Positions 27,945 to 35,371 of a stretch of DNA of 49,610 nt are shown here, piece after piece (within the stretch, counting starts at the first letter, position 1; each line of letters begins with the position of its first letter). Made by a program: the position numbers and the translations under genes. The notes under the pieces are model-generated. The model did no database searches. It saw only the letters and a list, made by a program, of their open reading frames with translations, and had not been told where the DNA came from. The stretch is from an uncultured Clostridia bacterium (GTDB lineage Bacteria; Bacillota; Dehalobacteriia; UBA4068): positions 1 through 49,610 of the forward strand of contig CALYAP010000063.1 of the NCBI GenBank assembly GCA_944393575.1. The letters are read 5' to 3'.

Positions 27945-28403
27945 TTATACTAGATTAGGCCATCCTTGCTGCCGTAACGCTTCATAAAGAATGATCGCTA
28001 CAGAATTAGCCAAATTCAACGAACGGATATCTTTACCCATAGGGATACGGATGATTTGTTCCGGATAGGCTTCGAGAATAGCTTTGGGCAAGCCAGCCGT
28101 TTCTTTGCCGAAAACGAGAAAATCATCTTTTTGGAAAGAAATGTCGGTATAAAAACGTTTTGCTTTAGTAGTGGCAAAGAAAAAACGACCATTAGGATAC
28201 GTTTGCAGTACTTCATCAAAGCTATCATAATAGTGCAGGTCCAGATATTGCCAATAGTCCAATCCCGCTCTTTTAAGGTGTTTGTCATCAGTGGAAAAGC
28301 CTAAAGGACGTACTAAATGAAGACTGCTGCCTGTTACAGCACAGGTGCGGGAAATATTACCAGTATTATTAGGTATTTCCGGCTCAACAAGAACGATATT
28401 CAT
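27945..28403 (-). CDS. trmL: tRNA (cytidine(34)-2'-O)-methyltransferase
   Basis: This 152-aa SPOUT-class methyltransferase modifies the wobble base of tRNA-Leu. MNIVLVEPEIPNNTGNISRTCA and the knot segment FGKETAGLPKAILE, IPMGKDIRSLNLANSVAI are the class signatures. The length is normal. The tRNA-Leu(CAG) gene at 48788 is of a family this enzyme may modify. Confidence 0.94.
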   Translation of the reverse strand: MNIVLVEPEIPNNTGNISRTCAVTGSSLHLVRPLGFSTDDKHLKRAGLDYWQYLDLHYYDSFDEVLQTYPNGRFFFATTKAKRFYTDISFQKDDFLVFGKETAGLPKAILEAYPEQIIRIPMGKDIRSLNLANSVAIILYEALRQQGWPNLV

Positions 28404-28428
28404 TGTTTACCTCACTTAACTTTATTAA

Positions 28429-28462
28429 AAAACAAAGGACGGCAGGTACCGTCCTTTGTTTT
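28429..28462. terminator. intrinsic terminator after the UreI/AmiS gene
   Basis: AAAACAAAGGACGG (28429-28442) pairs with CCGTCCTTTGTTTT (28449-28462), a 14-bp perfect stem flanked by A and T runs. It ends the minus-strand unit 28498-31506. Confidence 0.9.
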
Positions 28463-28497
28463 CTATATGTTTGGGTAAAATCCTTTAATTCTAATGA

Positions 28498-29022
28498 TTA
28501 TGCCCAAATGCCGTTCCATACTCCCAGGAACATTAAAATGCCAGGGATGAAGGCTGCTAAAGCACCTTCAACGATGCAGAATCCTGGGGTGAATTTAGGA
28601 TTGGATTTGACTTTGGTGCAGCTCTCGATGCAGCCCCAACCCCACAGCAGGCACCATGCTAACCACAGGTAAGCGGTTCCGATATCGCCAAGAACAATGC
28701 AGTTGATACCAAAGACCAGGGCAAAAATGGCTACTAAGCCAGCATACCAACCATATACTCTGATATCCAGATTAAAGTTTAAGGTAGCTGCCAGAATGAG
28801 ATAGGTAAAACCGAAGAGGAAGAAACCACAGCAGAGTTGGAAGTCTGCCATCGTTTCCCCTCTGGCCAGGCCGATAAAAGCACCTATGACCATCAGTCCA
28901 CCGGTTACCCAGTCCATCACGGATACTGATTTAGCATTAGCACCACCCAGATTAAGCAAACCGTTGACAATAAGTACCAGGCCAACAAAGACCAACGCTA
29001 CAGGTAAGAAAGAAGCAAACAT
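28498..29022 (-). CDS. UreI/AmiS-type urea or short-chain amide channel
   Basis: The 174-aa six-helix membrane protein aligns well with Helicobacter UreI and AmiS: VLIVNGLLNL with AKSVSVM and GGLMVI, then LFGFTYLILAA, then YLWLAWCLLW, IESC and KFTPGFCIVEG to the C-terminus. UreI is a pH-gated urea channel, and AmiS accompanies aliphatic amidases. GGGAGGTAAAGAGAT precedes the ATG. It follows two C45 Ntn-hydrolases with no urease or amidase in sight, so its solute is probably a substrate or product of those hydrolases. The hairpin at 29053-29085 separates it from the nearer one. Confidence 0.88.
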   Translation of the reverse strand: MFASFLPVALVFVGLVLIVNGLLNLGGANAKSVSVMDWVTGGLMVIGAFIGLARGETMADFQLCCGFFLFGFTYLILAATLNFNLDIRVYGWYAGLVAIFALVFGINCIVLGDIGTAYLWLAWCLLWGWGCIESCTKVKSNPKFTPGFCIVEGALAAFIPGILMFLGVWNGIWA

Positions 29023-29052
29023 ATCTCTTTACCTCCCAATATTTAGTTTGGG

Positions 29053-29085
29053 ATAAGGCTAGCGGGGTTATCCCGCCAGCCTTAT
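29053..29085 (-). other. strong hairpin without U-tract between hydrolase and channel genes
   Basis: ATAAGGCTAGCGGG (29053-29066) pairs with CCCGCCAGCCTTAT (29072-29085) with one mismatch on the plus strand (G.U on the minus strand). No T-run follows, so it may be an RNA stabiliser or a processing site. Confidence 0.6.
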
Positions 29086-29108
29086 TCGCTTCATAGATAC
29101 ATCACTTG

Positions 29109-30197
29109 CTACAGGGTGTAAAGTTTGTAGGGGTTCTCGCAAGGATTGTTGACGGTGTAAAGTTTGCCATCTTCTGGAATACCTACGCAGGAGAAGACGG
29201 TATCGAACTGTTCGCCGATCGGGCCAGTGAGGTCGCAATGACGGCAGATAGAATCCGGATAGCCACGATGATCCTGGAGGATCTCATTCATGAAAATTTC
29301 AGGGGTCAATTCGCCGCGATGGTTCTCCATCAATTGACGCATACGGTATTCACGCAGCCAGGAATCCGGGAAGGAGGACTGATCGTTCTCGCAGTATGGC
29401 TGGAGGTAATGAGTGAGGTAATGGTTAGAGTGGGCGAGGATGTCGCGGTCAGGCAATACGATGCCGCATTTGACACCGCGGGTGCTGCTGGCGGATACTT
29501 CGACGTTAACGATCTCGCCATCTTTGCCTGCGATAGTGTAGTCGAAGGAGCTAGCTGCGTTGGATTGGGTGACCGCACGGATCGCATCAGGTACATTCTT
29601 TTGATACAGGATCTTGTTACAAATGAAGGCATAAGGAACGCCAACTCTACCATTGTCTTTAGTCAACAGCAGGTTGATGAACATACCAAATCCGCTTTCA
29701 GAGAGACCTACCTGAGCAAGATGTCCCGGCCAGGTAACAGTCAGATAAGATGGTTTCCCTTTAGGATGAATACGCTCGACGATGGTTGGAGCATTAGGAT
29801 ACCAGTCAAAGTTCTGTCCGACGATGGTTTTGCCGTCTTTAGTGGCTTGGCCGGAGCAGGCGAAGTCAGTGCAGCCAAAAGCAGCAGGACCGCAGGAATC
29901 CAGTTCCCAACCGCCTTGGATGAAGAGGATTTCATCAGTGGTCATATTGGCGCCTTCGGCAATACCTACGATCTGATCCCATAATTCAGGAGCATACTCT
30001 TTGGCAGGTGCTTCAAATTTTTTGCAGACTGCGATCATGTCTTCCAGTTTGTCTGGGAAAATAGTGCTGAGAACATCATACCAGTACGGGATAACTGATT
30101 TGACTTGTTCTCTCATTTCTTCACCGATCTGGCGACCGATTTCTCTTTCAGTACCAGAAAACTCATAGAACGGGAAAGGCTCATGTACTTTTTTCAT
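29109..30197 (-). CDS. C45-family Ntn hydrolase (acyl-CoA:6-APA acyltransferase-like)
   Basis: The 362-aa protein belongs to the isopenicillin N acyltransferase/carcinine hydrolase family, whose self-cleavage exposes an N-terminal Cys nucleophile. The junction is FGCTDFACSGQATKDGK, which predicts cleavage before Cys109; GQNFDW follows. Such enzymes cut or form amide bonds; the substrate is not predictable. There is no signal peptide, so it is cytoplasmic. SD AAAGGA lies 10 nt upstream. It is the second of two paralogs (35 to 45 percent alike by eye), followed by a UreI/AmiS channel. A candidate structured RNA fills its 5' region. Confidence 0.85.
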   Translation of the reverse strand: MKKVHEPFPFYEFSGTEREIGRQIGEEMREQVKSVIPYWYDVLSTIFPDKLEDMIAVCKKFEAPAKEYAPELWDQIVGIAEGANMTTDEILFIQGGWELDSCGPAAFGCTDFACSGQATKDGKTIVGQNFDWYPNAPTIVERIHPKGKPSYLTVTWPGHLAQVGLSESGFGMFINLLLTKDNGRVGVPYAFICNKILYQKNVPDAIRAVTQSNAASSFDYTIAGKDGEIVNVEVSASSTRGVKCGIVLPDRDILAHSNHYLTHYLQPYCENDQSSFPDSWLREYRMRQLMENHRGELTPEIFMNEILQDHRGYPDSICRHCDLTGPIGEQFDTVFSCVGIPEDGKLYTVNNPCENPYKLYTL

Positions 30198-30233
30198 TGT
30201 GGTTCCATCCTTTCTTTTTGCTGTTTTATTTTG

Positions 30234-30350
30234 GCTAGAGATGTCAGCTGGAATATTGAAATAATCATTGCCGCCGTCTCGGCCGTAGAAAGCGTCCTGA
30301 TTTATTGCCAGCAGAACTGGTATCCCAATATTCTGACTGTCAGCCCTAGC
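30234..30350 (-). ncRNA. candidate structured RNA upstream of the downstream C45 hydrolase
   Basis: Read on the minus strand, two distant arms (30321-30350 and 30234-30263) can form about 26 pairs: 13 contiguous (11 Watson-Crick, 2 G.U), a 2x2 loop, 4, then 2, then 7 pairs, with single mismatches between. The 57-nt interior holds CCAG TTCTG CTGG (stem next to the long helix) and GCCG AGA CGGC. No U-run follows, and the hydrolase SD starts about 25 nt downstream of the last arm. It does not match any riboswitch consensus I know. Confidence 0.5.
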
Positions 30351-30432
30351 TAGAGTCCTTTATTACTATATGAATATGTTTTTGCTCTATGCTGCTTTAT
30401 TATTGGCAGTATTTTATGGGTATTGTCTTGCT

Positions 30433-31506
30433 TTACAGAGTATAAAGGATATACTCAGGATTCATGCATGGATTGGCGGTAGCATAAATTTTGCCATCTT
30501 CAGGGATTGCGATCATTGACATAGAGGTCTCAAAGCGTTCAAAGCTGGGGCCTGCCATATCCATATGGCGACAGATTGAATCAGGCCAACCACGATGGTC
30601 TTTAAGAATATCCATCATTACTTCTGGGCATAACTCGCCGCGGCGATCCTCCATCAGTTGTTGGAGCCGATATTGACGGAGGAATGAATCCGGGAATGAA
30701 CTTTGGTCGTTCAAATCATCTTTCTGCAGATAATGGCACAGATAATGATTAGAGTGGGCCAGAATATCGCGATCAGGCAGAATGCAACCGCATTTATCAG
30801 GCGTGGTTTCAACATCGATAATCTCACCATCTTTGCCTGCCAACATATGGTTGAAAGCAATGGCGCGGGTGGCTTGGGTGATAGCACGGATCTGGTCAGG
30901 GACATTTTTCTGCAGCAGGACTTTGTTGGCGATTACATTATATGGCACGCCGACAATAGATTTGGGGCAGAGAAGAATGTTGACAAACTGACCAATGCCG
31001 TTTTCATTGATGCCAACTTGGCCTAGATGACCAGCCAGGGTAACTGTTAGGTATGATGGACCGTTTTTGGGTTTGATCCGTAAAACAACTACATCAGAGG
31101 CGGTGTACCAGTCATAGTTTTGCCCCAACAGCGTTTTGCCATCTTTAGTGGCTTGGCCAGAGCAGGCATAGCTGGTACAAGCCATAAATACTGGAAAAGC
31201 TGCGTCCAACTCATAACTTCCTTGGAGAAACAAAATTTCTTCTAGGCTGCAACCGCTGCCTTCAGCAATACCGACTATTTCATCATATAGTTCTGGTGCA
31301 TAATCTTTGATCGGTGCCTCGAATTGTTTAGTGGCAGCCATCATATCTTGTAAAGATTTGTTGGGGATGATCTCGGCAAGATTGTCATACCACCAATTGA
31401 CCATATGGTGAATTTGCTCTTTGCATTCTTCACCATATTGCTGGCCGATTTCTCTTTCTGTACCACAAAATTCATAAAGCGGGAATGGTTTAAACTCTAG
31501 TTTCAT
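30433..31506 (-). CDS. C45-family Ntn hydrolase (second paralog)
   Basis: The 357-aa paralog of 29109-30197 is nearest the cluster promoter. Shared blocks are PFPxYEFxGTEREIG, FEAPxKxYAPEL, ACSGQATKDGKT, DRDILAHSNHYL, FPDSxLRxYR and HRGxPDSICRH. The nucleophile is Cys110 in MACTSYACSGQ, but the residue before it is Ala where the neighbour has Gly, a change at the self-cleavage bond. I place the start at 31506 with AAAGGA 9 nt upstream; a longer frame reaches 31605 through AT-rich DNA. No export signal. Confidence 0.83.
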   Translation of the reverse strand: MKLEFKPFPLYEFCGTEREIGQQYGEECKEQIHHMVNWWYDNLAEIIPNKSLQDMMAATKQFEAPIKDYAPELYDEIVGIAEGSGCSLEEILFLQGSYELDAAFPVFMACTSYACSGQATKDGKTLLGQNYDWYTASDVVVLRIKPKNGPSYLTVTLAGHLGQVGINENGIGQFVNILLCPKSIVGVPYNVIANKVLLQKNVPDQIRAITQATRAIAFNHMLAGKDGEIIDVETTPDKCGCILPDRDILAHSNHYLCHYLQKDDLNDQSSFPDSFLRQYRLQQLMEDRRGELCPEVMMDILKDHRGWPDSICRHMDMAGPSFERFETSMSMIAIPEDGKIYATANPCMNPEYILYTL

Positions 31507-31576
31507 AGCCTTTTTTCCTTTCTTTAATTTTTTATAGTTAAAATCAAAATTAGTTATCAGTATTGTTTTTGAATTA

Positions 31577-31605
31577 TTTTTATTGTCATTTATGCTTGTT
31601 GTCAA
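31577..31605 (-). promoter_or_regulatory. sigma-A promoter candidate of the C45/UreI cluster
   Basis: TTGACA (31600-31605, minus strand) and TAAAAA (31577-31582) are 17 bp apart and about 70 bp upstream of the ATG at 31506. Perfect -35, 4/6 -10. Confidence 0.55.
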
Positions 31606-31671
31606 AAGAAGTTTCGGGTAGATGTCATCTTGATTATATGAAGATGTTTTCTCAATAATGAATGAAGCAAA

Positions 31672-31686
31672 AATTTTCTGTGAATT
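31672..31686. promoter_or_regulatory. CodY-box-like sequence 1
   Basis: AATTTTCTGTGAATT matches the CodY consensus AATTTTCWGAAAATT at 13 of 15 positions. It lies about 70 bp upstream of the -35 at 31600-31605. Confidence 0.4.
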
Positions 31687-31768
31687 TTTCTTATATTTAA
31701 AATAATAGCTTTCATGATGATGCTTATTAGGAATTATTGCTATATTGCTGAAATTTTCTAGATTTATG

Positions 31769-31783
31769 ATTTTTCTGAAAATT
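31769..31783. promoter_or_regulatory. CodY-box-like sequence 2
   Basis: ATTTTTCTGAAAATT matches the CodY consensus AATTTTCWGAAAATT at 14 of 15 positions. It lies about 165 bp upstream of the -35. Confidence 0.45.
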
Positions 31784-31920
31784 TATGGTAAAAATTTTTC
31801 TTTGCTTATTATCGCAATAAATTTTATCAATATTGATACCAAAAAAGACAAAATTTTTTTGGCCGCTATGCTAATTTTTTGTTTGGCAAAGTTTATGATT
31901 CAATAAAATTATTGAAATAA

Positions 31921-31956
31921 ATATAAAAACAAGAGATGGGTATTCCGCATCTCTTG
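31921..31956 (-). terminator. intrinsic terminator of the 60-aa orphan gene
   Basis: On the minus strand CAAGAGATG and CATCTCTTG (31948-31956 and 31930-31938) form a 9-bp stem followed by TTTTTATATTTAT, two bases after the stop of 31958-32140. Confidence 0.85.
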
Positions 31957-31957
31957 C

Positions 31958-32140
31958 CTAGTTCAACTGAATAAATTTATTAATAGTACTAATCGTAGAG
32001 TAAATTTTTTGGACAGTAGTGCCAGTTATTTCTTCCGTGACATAGTTGTCGTGTATGTTTTCAATGTAATACCTTGCGCTTGTGAGGGTATTACTCCTCG
32101 TTAGAAAATTAGTCATATTGTTGTATTCAGCCGGTACCAT
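31958..32140 (-). CDS. 60-aa orphan protein of unknown function
   Basis: The gene has a near-perfect SD, AGGAGG, 6 nt upstream of the ATG at 32140, and a strong terminator directly after its stop, so it is very likely real. The protein is polar and Thr/Asn/Ile-rich with no signal peptide or membrane segment. I recognise no domain. A longer frame reaches 32191, but its start has no SD. It stands alone between tRNA-Pro and the C45 cluster on the minus strand. Confidence 0.7.
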   Translation of the reverse strand: MVPAEYNNMTNFLTRSNTLTSARYYIENIHDNYVTEEITGTTVQKIYSTISTINKFIQLN

Positions 32141-32218
32141 TGGGGGCCTCCTAAAACTTTTTACAACTGACAGGTAATTATATAATAACACTCACTTTTG
32201 AGTATGAAGATCATCAAC

Positions 32219-32240
32219 CAAAATAATTCAAAAAATTATC
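32219..32240 (-). terminator. weak terminator after tRNA-Pro
   Basis: On the minus strand ATAATT TTTTG AATTAT is followed by TTT. The stem is short and AT-only. Confidence 0.4.
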
Positions 32241-32317
32241 TGGTCGGGGTGAGAGGATTTGAACCTCCGGCCTCTGCGTCCCGAACGCAGCGCTCTACCA
32301 AGCTGAGCCACACCCCG
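32241..32317 (-). tRNA. tRNA-Pro(CGG), CCA encoded
   Basis: Acceptor arms CGGGGTG and CACCCCG pair, with discriminator A and an encoded CCA. The anticodon stem CTGCG/CGCAG encloses TTCGGGA (anticodon CGG); GGTTCAAATCC is the T arm. Total 77 nt including CCA. Confidence 0.97.
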
Positions 32318-32332
32318 TAATATTACGTTGCT

Positions 32333-32361
32333 ATTTTAGCTTAATAAAGAAAATTTGTCAA
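32333..32361 (-). promoter_or_regulatory. promoter of tRNA-Pro
   Basis: TTGACA (32356-32361) and TAAAAT (32333-32338) are 17 bp apart on the minus strand, ending 16 bp before the tRNA 5' end. Confidence 0.75.
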
Positions 32362-32403
32362 GATATTTTATCTAAAACTCTCTCTGTTTTTTATGAGCGA
32401 TTG

Positions 32404-32412
32404 TGTTATAAT
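32404..32412 (+). promoter_or_regulatory. extended -10 promoter candidate of the aldehyde dehydrogenase gene
   Basis: TGTTATAAT is an extended -10, 36 bp before the ATG at 32449. The -35 region is poor. Confidence 0.5.
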
Positions 32413-32448
32413 ATTTGCTCAAAAGCATATCTGGAAGGTGAGTTGTTA

Positions 32449-33816
32449 ATGGATATTTCAAGCCTTTGCGCTAAACAACGGGAATTCAATGCTAACGGAC
32501 AACCTTATCGAATAGAATTTAGGATAGCTGCGCTGAGAAATTTACAGCGATCAATTCATGATCATGAAAACGAAATCAACGCTGCTTTAAAAAATGATTT
32601 AGGCAAGAGTGTTTTTGAAAGTTATATGACTGAGACCGGTATGGTTTTAGCAGAACTCACCTATATGCTGAAGCACATCCGTAGCTATGCTAAGATAAAG
32701 CGTAGATCTGCACCTCTGACGCAATTCCCAGCGAAAAATTTTATTATTCCAGAGCCGTACGGAATGGTTTTGATTATGAGTCCATGGAATTACCCCTTTA
32801 TGCTAACCATGACTCCATTGATAGACGCTATTGCTGCAGGAAACAGCGCAGTGCTTAAACCAAGTGCCTATTCTCCAGCTACCAGTGCTATTATTCATGA
32901 GATTATCGCCGAATGTTTCCCTCCTGATTATATAGCTGTTGTTGAAGGTGGCAGAGAGGAAAACACAGAATTGTTAAACGAGCATTTTGATTATATCTTT
33001 TTTACTGGCAGTCAGTCGGTGGGGAAGTTGGTTCTCCGTAAAGCAGCCAAATTTATTACTCCCGTAACCCTTGAGTTGGGTGGTAAAAGCCCATGCATTG
33101 TTGATGCCAGTGCTGACATAAAGCTTGCTGCTAGAAGAATCGTCTTTGGTAAATATCTTAATTTGGGACAAACCTGCGTTGCTCCAGACTATTTGTTGGT
33201 AGATAATAAGATAAAAGAAGAGCTGCTACACTGTCTTAAATCAGAAATAATCCGTCAGTTCGGCGAGCACCCATTGGATAACCCAGATTACGGTCATATT
33301 GTTAATCAAAAGCATTTTGAGCGTCTTTGTAAATTATATCATAACGAAAAAATTTATTGGGGCGGGGCTACTGATCAAAATTTGCGCATAGAGCCCACCA
33401 TAATATCTGATGTTGCTCTCAAGTCCCCCTTGATGAAGCAAGAGATTTTTGGTCCGCTGCTCCCGGTTATTGGCTATGATAGTTTAGATGATGTCTTCGA
33501 AATCATCAACCTCCATCCTACGCCGCTGGCACTTTATCTTTTTACCACTAATGATAAAACTAAAAAGCTGATCTTTAGCTCGATCCGCTTTGGCGGAGGA
33601 TGTGTTAATGATACCATAATGCATCTTACCTCACCTAAACTGGGCTTTGGGGGTATTGGTCTTTCCGGAATGGGAGCCTATCATGGTAAAGCTGGCTTCG
33701 ATACCTTTACTCATTATAAAAGTGTAGTGGATAAGGGCAAAGCTTTTGATTTGCCTATAAGATATCAGCCTTATAAAGAACAGAACTGTCGGCTGCTCCA
33801 TCGCTTTCTTAAATAA
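32449..33816 (+). CDS. aldehyde dehydrogenase, class 3-like
   Basis: This 455-aa NAD(P)-dependent aldehyde dehydrogenase has the SPWNYPFMLT cofactor stretch, the catalytic base Glu209 in TLELGGKSP and the nucleophile Cys243 in GQTCVAPDY; EIFGPLLPV is near the C-terminus. The length and the C-terminal FGGIGLSGMGAYHGK-type ending fit the YwdH/class 3 group that oxidises aliphatic or aromatic aldehydes. I start at 32449 with GGAAGGTGAG upstream; the frame to 32401 runs through the promoter. It lies 16 bp before the PAP2 gene. Confidence 0.92.
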   Translation: MDISSLCAKQREFNANGQPYRIEFRIAALRNLQRSIHDHENEINAALKNDLGKSVFESYMTETGMVLAELTYMLKHIRSYAKIKRRSAPLTQFPAKNFIIPEPYGMVLIMSPWNYPFMLTMTPLIDAIAAGNSAVLKPSAYSPATSAIIHEIIAECFPPDYIAVVEGGREENTELLNEHFDYIFFTGSQSVGKLVLRKAAKFITPVTLELGGKSPCIVDASADIKLAARRIVFGKYLNLGQTCVAPDYLLVDNKIKEELLHCLKSEIIRQFGEHPLDNPDYGHIVNQKHFERLCKLYHNEKIYWGGATDQNLRIEPTIISDVALKSPLMKQEIFGPLLPVIGYDSLDDVFEIINLHPTPLALYLFTTNDKTKKLIFSSIRFGGGCVNDTIMHLTSPKLGFGGIGLSGMGAYHGKAGFDTFTHYKSVVDKGKAFDLPIRYQPYKEQNCRLLHRFLK

Positions 33817-33832
33817 ATTATGGAGATTGTCA

Positions 33833-34345
33833 ATGAATATCGAGTTTGCCATTTTAGATTGGATTCAGGAACATCTATCTTGTCCTTTGATGGATTGGTT
33901 AATGGTTTTCTTTTCCCGCCTTGGTGATAGCGGGCTCATCTGGATCATTATCACTATTATCCTATTAATACCTAGAAAAACAAGACGTTATGGCCTTACC
34001 TGTGCGTTATCGCTGCTTTTCTCCCTTTTATTATGCAATCTGGGACTCAAACCATTAGTGATGCGTGAGCGCCCATTCGCTGGTAAAGAGCTCGAACTTC
34101 TTGTGGAGACGCCACAGGACTTTTCTTTCCCTTCTGGACACACTTCGTCCTCATTTGCTGCAGCTACAGCTCTGTCTTCTCATGGGCGTTCTTGGGGAAT
34201 CCCAGCTTATATTCTAGCCGTTTTGATTGCTTTTTCCCGGCTTTATCTCTATGTCCATTTCCCTAGTGATGTGATAGCTGGGGCAGCTGTAGGTATCATA
34301 TGCGGTATCTTAGCGCGCTTGATCATTAAAAAGTGGGCAAAATAA
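33833..34345 (+). CDS. PAP2-family membrane phosphatase
   Basis: The 170-aa membrane protein has about five to six helices and the three PAP2 motifs: KPLVMRERP, FPSGHTSSS, and SRLYLYVHFPSDVIAG. Such enzymes dephosphorylate lipids such as undecaprenyl pyrophosphate or phosphatidate. The window also has an uppP gene (42453), so this one may be a second undecaprenyl pyrophosphatase. Start at 33833 with GGAG 7 nt upstream; a TTG two codons earlier is less likely. Probably co-transcribed with the aldehyde dehydrogenase. Confidence 0.9.
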   Translation: MNIEFAILDWIQEHLSCPLMDWLMVFFSRLGDSGLIWIIITIILLIPRKTRRYGLTCALSLLFSLLLCNLGLKPLVMRERPFAGKELELLVETPQDFSFPSGHTSSSFAAATALSSHGRSWGIPAYILAVLIAFSRLYLYVHFPSDVIAGAAVGIICGILARLIIKKWAK

Positions 34346-34367
34346 GTCAAAAACATCAGGCAAATTG

Positions 34368-34395
34368 TTGATATTTACTGTTAAGGTGTTATAAT
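34368..34395 (+). promoter_or_regulatory. promoter of the pyridoxal-kinase-like gene
   Basis: TTGATA (34368-34373), a 16-bp spacer and TATAAT (34390-34395) with an upstream TG (extended -10). A dyad GGACA TGT TGTCC (34399-34411) spans the predicted start site, a possible operator. Confidence 0.65.
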
Positions 34396-34480
34396 AGAGG
34401 ACATGTTGTCCGAGCCATGCCGTTACGCTTGTTAGCCGACTAGGCAAGGAGAAATAAAATTGATTTCGGAGGTACTTGTT

Positions 34481-35323
34481 ATGACTAAAAAATTACCCCG
34501 TGTTGCGGCTGTTCATGATGTTTCCGGCTATGGCAAATGCGCACTGACGGTCGCGATGCCGGTTATTTCTGCTGCTGGAGTAGAGGTTTGCCCACTGCCT
34601 ACGGCGTTGCTTTCTACTAATACTCTTTTCGACAATTTTACTTTTTTTGATTATACCCCTTATATGGATGCCCATATAGATCATTGGAAATCCCTTGGGC
34701 TTGAGTTTGATAGTGTATATAGTGGATTTTTGGGGTCGGAAAAACAGATCGGACAAGTAGAACGGTTAATCAAAGAATTTAATAGCGGTATTGCCGTGAT
34801 CGATCCGGTAATGGGTGATAACGGCATAGTAATCAAGACTTATACTCCGGAGATGTGCCGCAGTATGGCTCATTTGGTATCGATTGCTGATGTTGTCACA
34901 CCGAATGTTACCGAAGCCTGTATTTTGACTGGTCGGAAATATGAGGGAGAAGAACTTACTGAAAAGGAATGCCTGGAGATTTGCGAACAGATTATTGCTA
35001 TGGGTACAGGTAATGTGGTCTTGACCGGTGTCCAGCGCGGTGATGGCAAGATTCACAATTGCGGCATTGAAAAAGAAAACGGTTATTTTGATCTCACCAT
35101 CGATATGCTGCCCTACCATATGCATGGTACTGGTGATCTTTTTACCAGCGTGGTGGTAGCAGCCTTAATGCGCGGTTATGATCTTAAGGCCGGTGTTGAT
35201 AGCGCTGCTAATTTCGTTTATGACGCTATGGAATATGGTAAAGATATCAAAGATATCTTCGACCGAGGGGTGGCTTTTGAGCCTTTGGCATATAAACTTG
35301 GCTCTGGTGTTTATGTAAGATAG
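34481..35323 (+). CDS. pyridoxal/pyridoxamine kinase (PdxY-like)
   Basis: This 280-aa ribokinase-family enzyme likely phosphorylates pyridoxamine or pyridoxal to make PLP. VAAVHDVSGYGKCALT, FDSVYSGFLGS, VIDPVMGDNG and PYHMHGTGDLFTS (anion hole and base: GTGD 216-219) match the PdxY/PdxK group. An initial seven-residue extension (from a TTG at 34460) is discarded because CGGAGG lies 8 nt before the ATG at 34481. It has its own promoter and terminator. A hydroxymethylpyrimidine kinase is less likely, given the sequence order. Confidence 0.85.
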   Translation: MTKKLPRVAAVHDVSGYGKCALTVAMPVISAAGVEVCPLPTALLSTNTLFDNFTFFDYTPYMDAHIDHWKSLGLEFDSVYSGFLGSEKQIGQVERLIKEFNSGIAVIDPVMGDNGIVIKTYTPEMCRSMAHLVSIADVVTPNVTEACILTGRKYEGEELTEKECLEICEQIIAMGTGNVVLTGVQRGDGKIHNCGIEKENGYFDLTIDMLPYHMHGTGDLFTSVVVAALMRGYDLKAGVDSAANFVYDAMEYGKDIKDIFDRGVAFEPLAYKLGSGVYVR

Positions 35324-35371
35324 AATTACCTAGCATAATAAACAAATAATTTTATAATATTTTAAGTTAAG

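Larger units (their letters stand above)
31607..31928. other. very AT-rich gene-free stretch upstream of the C45 cluster
   Basis: This about 320-bp region has no supportable gene on either strand. It is dense in A/T tracts and AAATTTTC-type words, holds the two CodY-like boxes and contains an 18-bp palindrome, TTCAATAAAATTATTGAA (31899-31916). Confidence 0.7.

Noticed and set aside
28498-29022. Reading this gene as a SatP/YaaH acetate transporter
   Set aside because: The LFGFTYL, WLAW and IVEG blocks match UreI/AmiS; the SatP NPA motif is absent.
29106-29984. A 292-codon open frame on the plus strand over the C45 hydrolase gene
   Set aside because: It is antisense to a protein with clear family motifs, has no SD, and its translation has no recognisable domain.
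30234-30350. Guanidine-I or guanidine-III riboswitch
   Set aside because: Partial words (TAGGG, GGACG, GACGGCG) recall them, but the conserved cores and spacing are missing.
32401-32448. Longer N-terminus of the aldehyde dehydrogenase
   Set aside because: The stretch contains the extended -10 promoter, and the strong SD serves the ATG at 32449.
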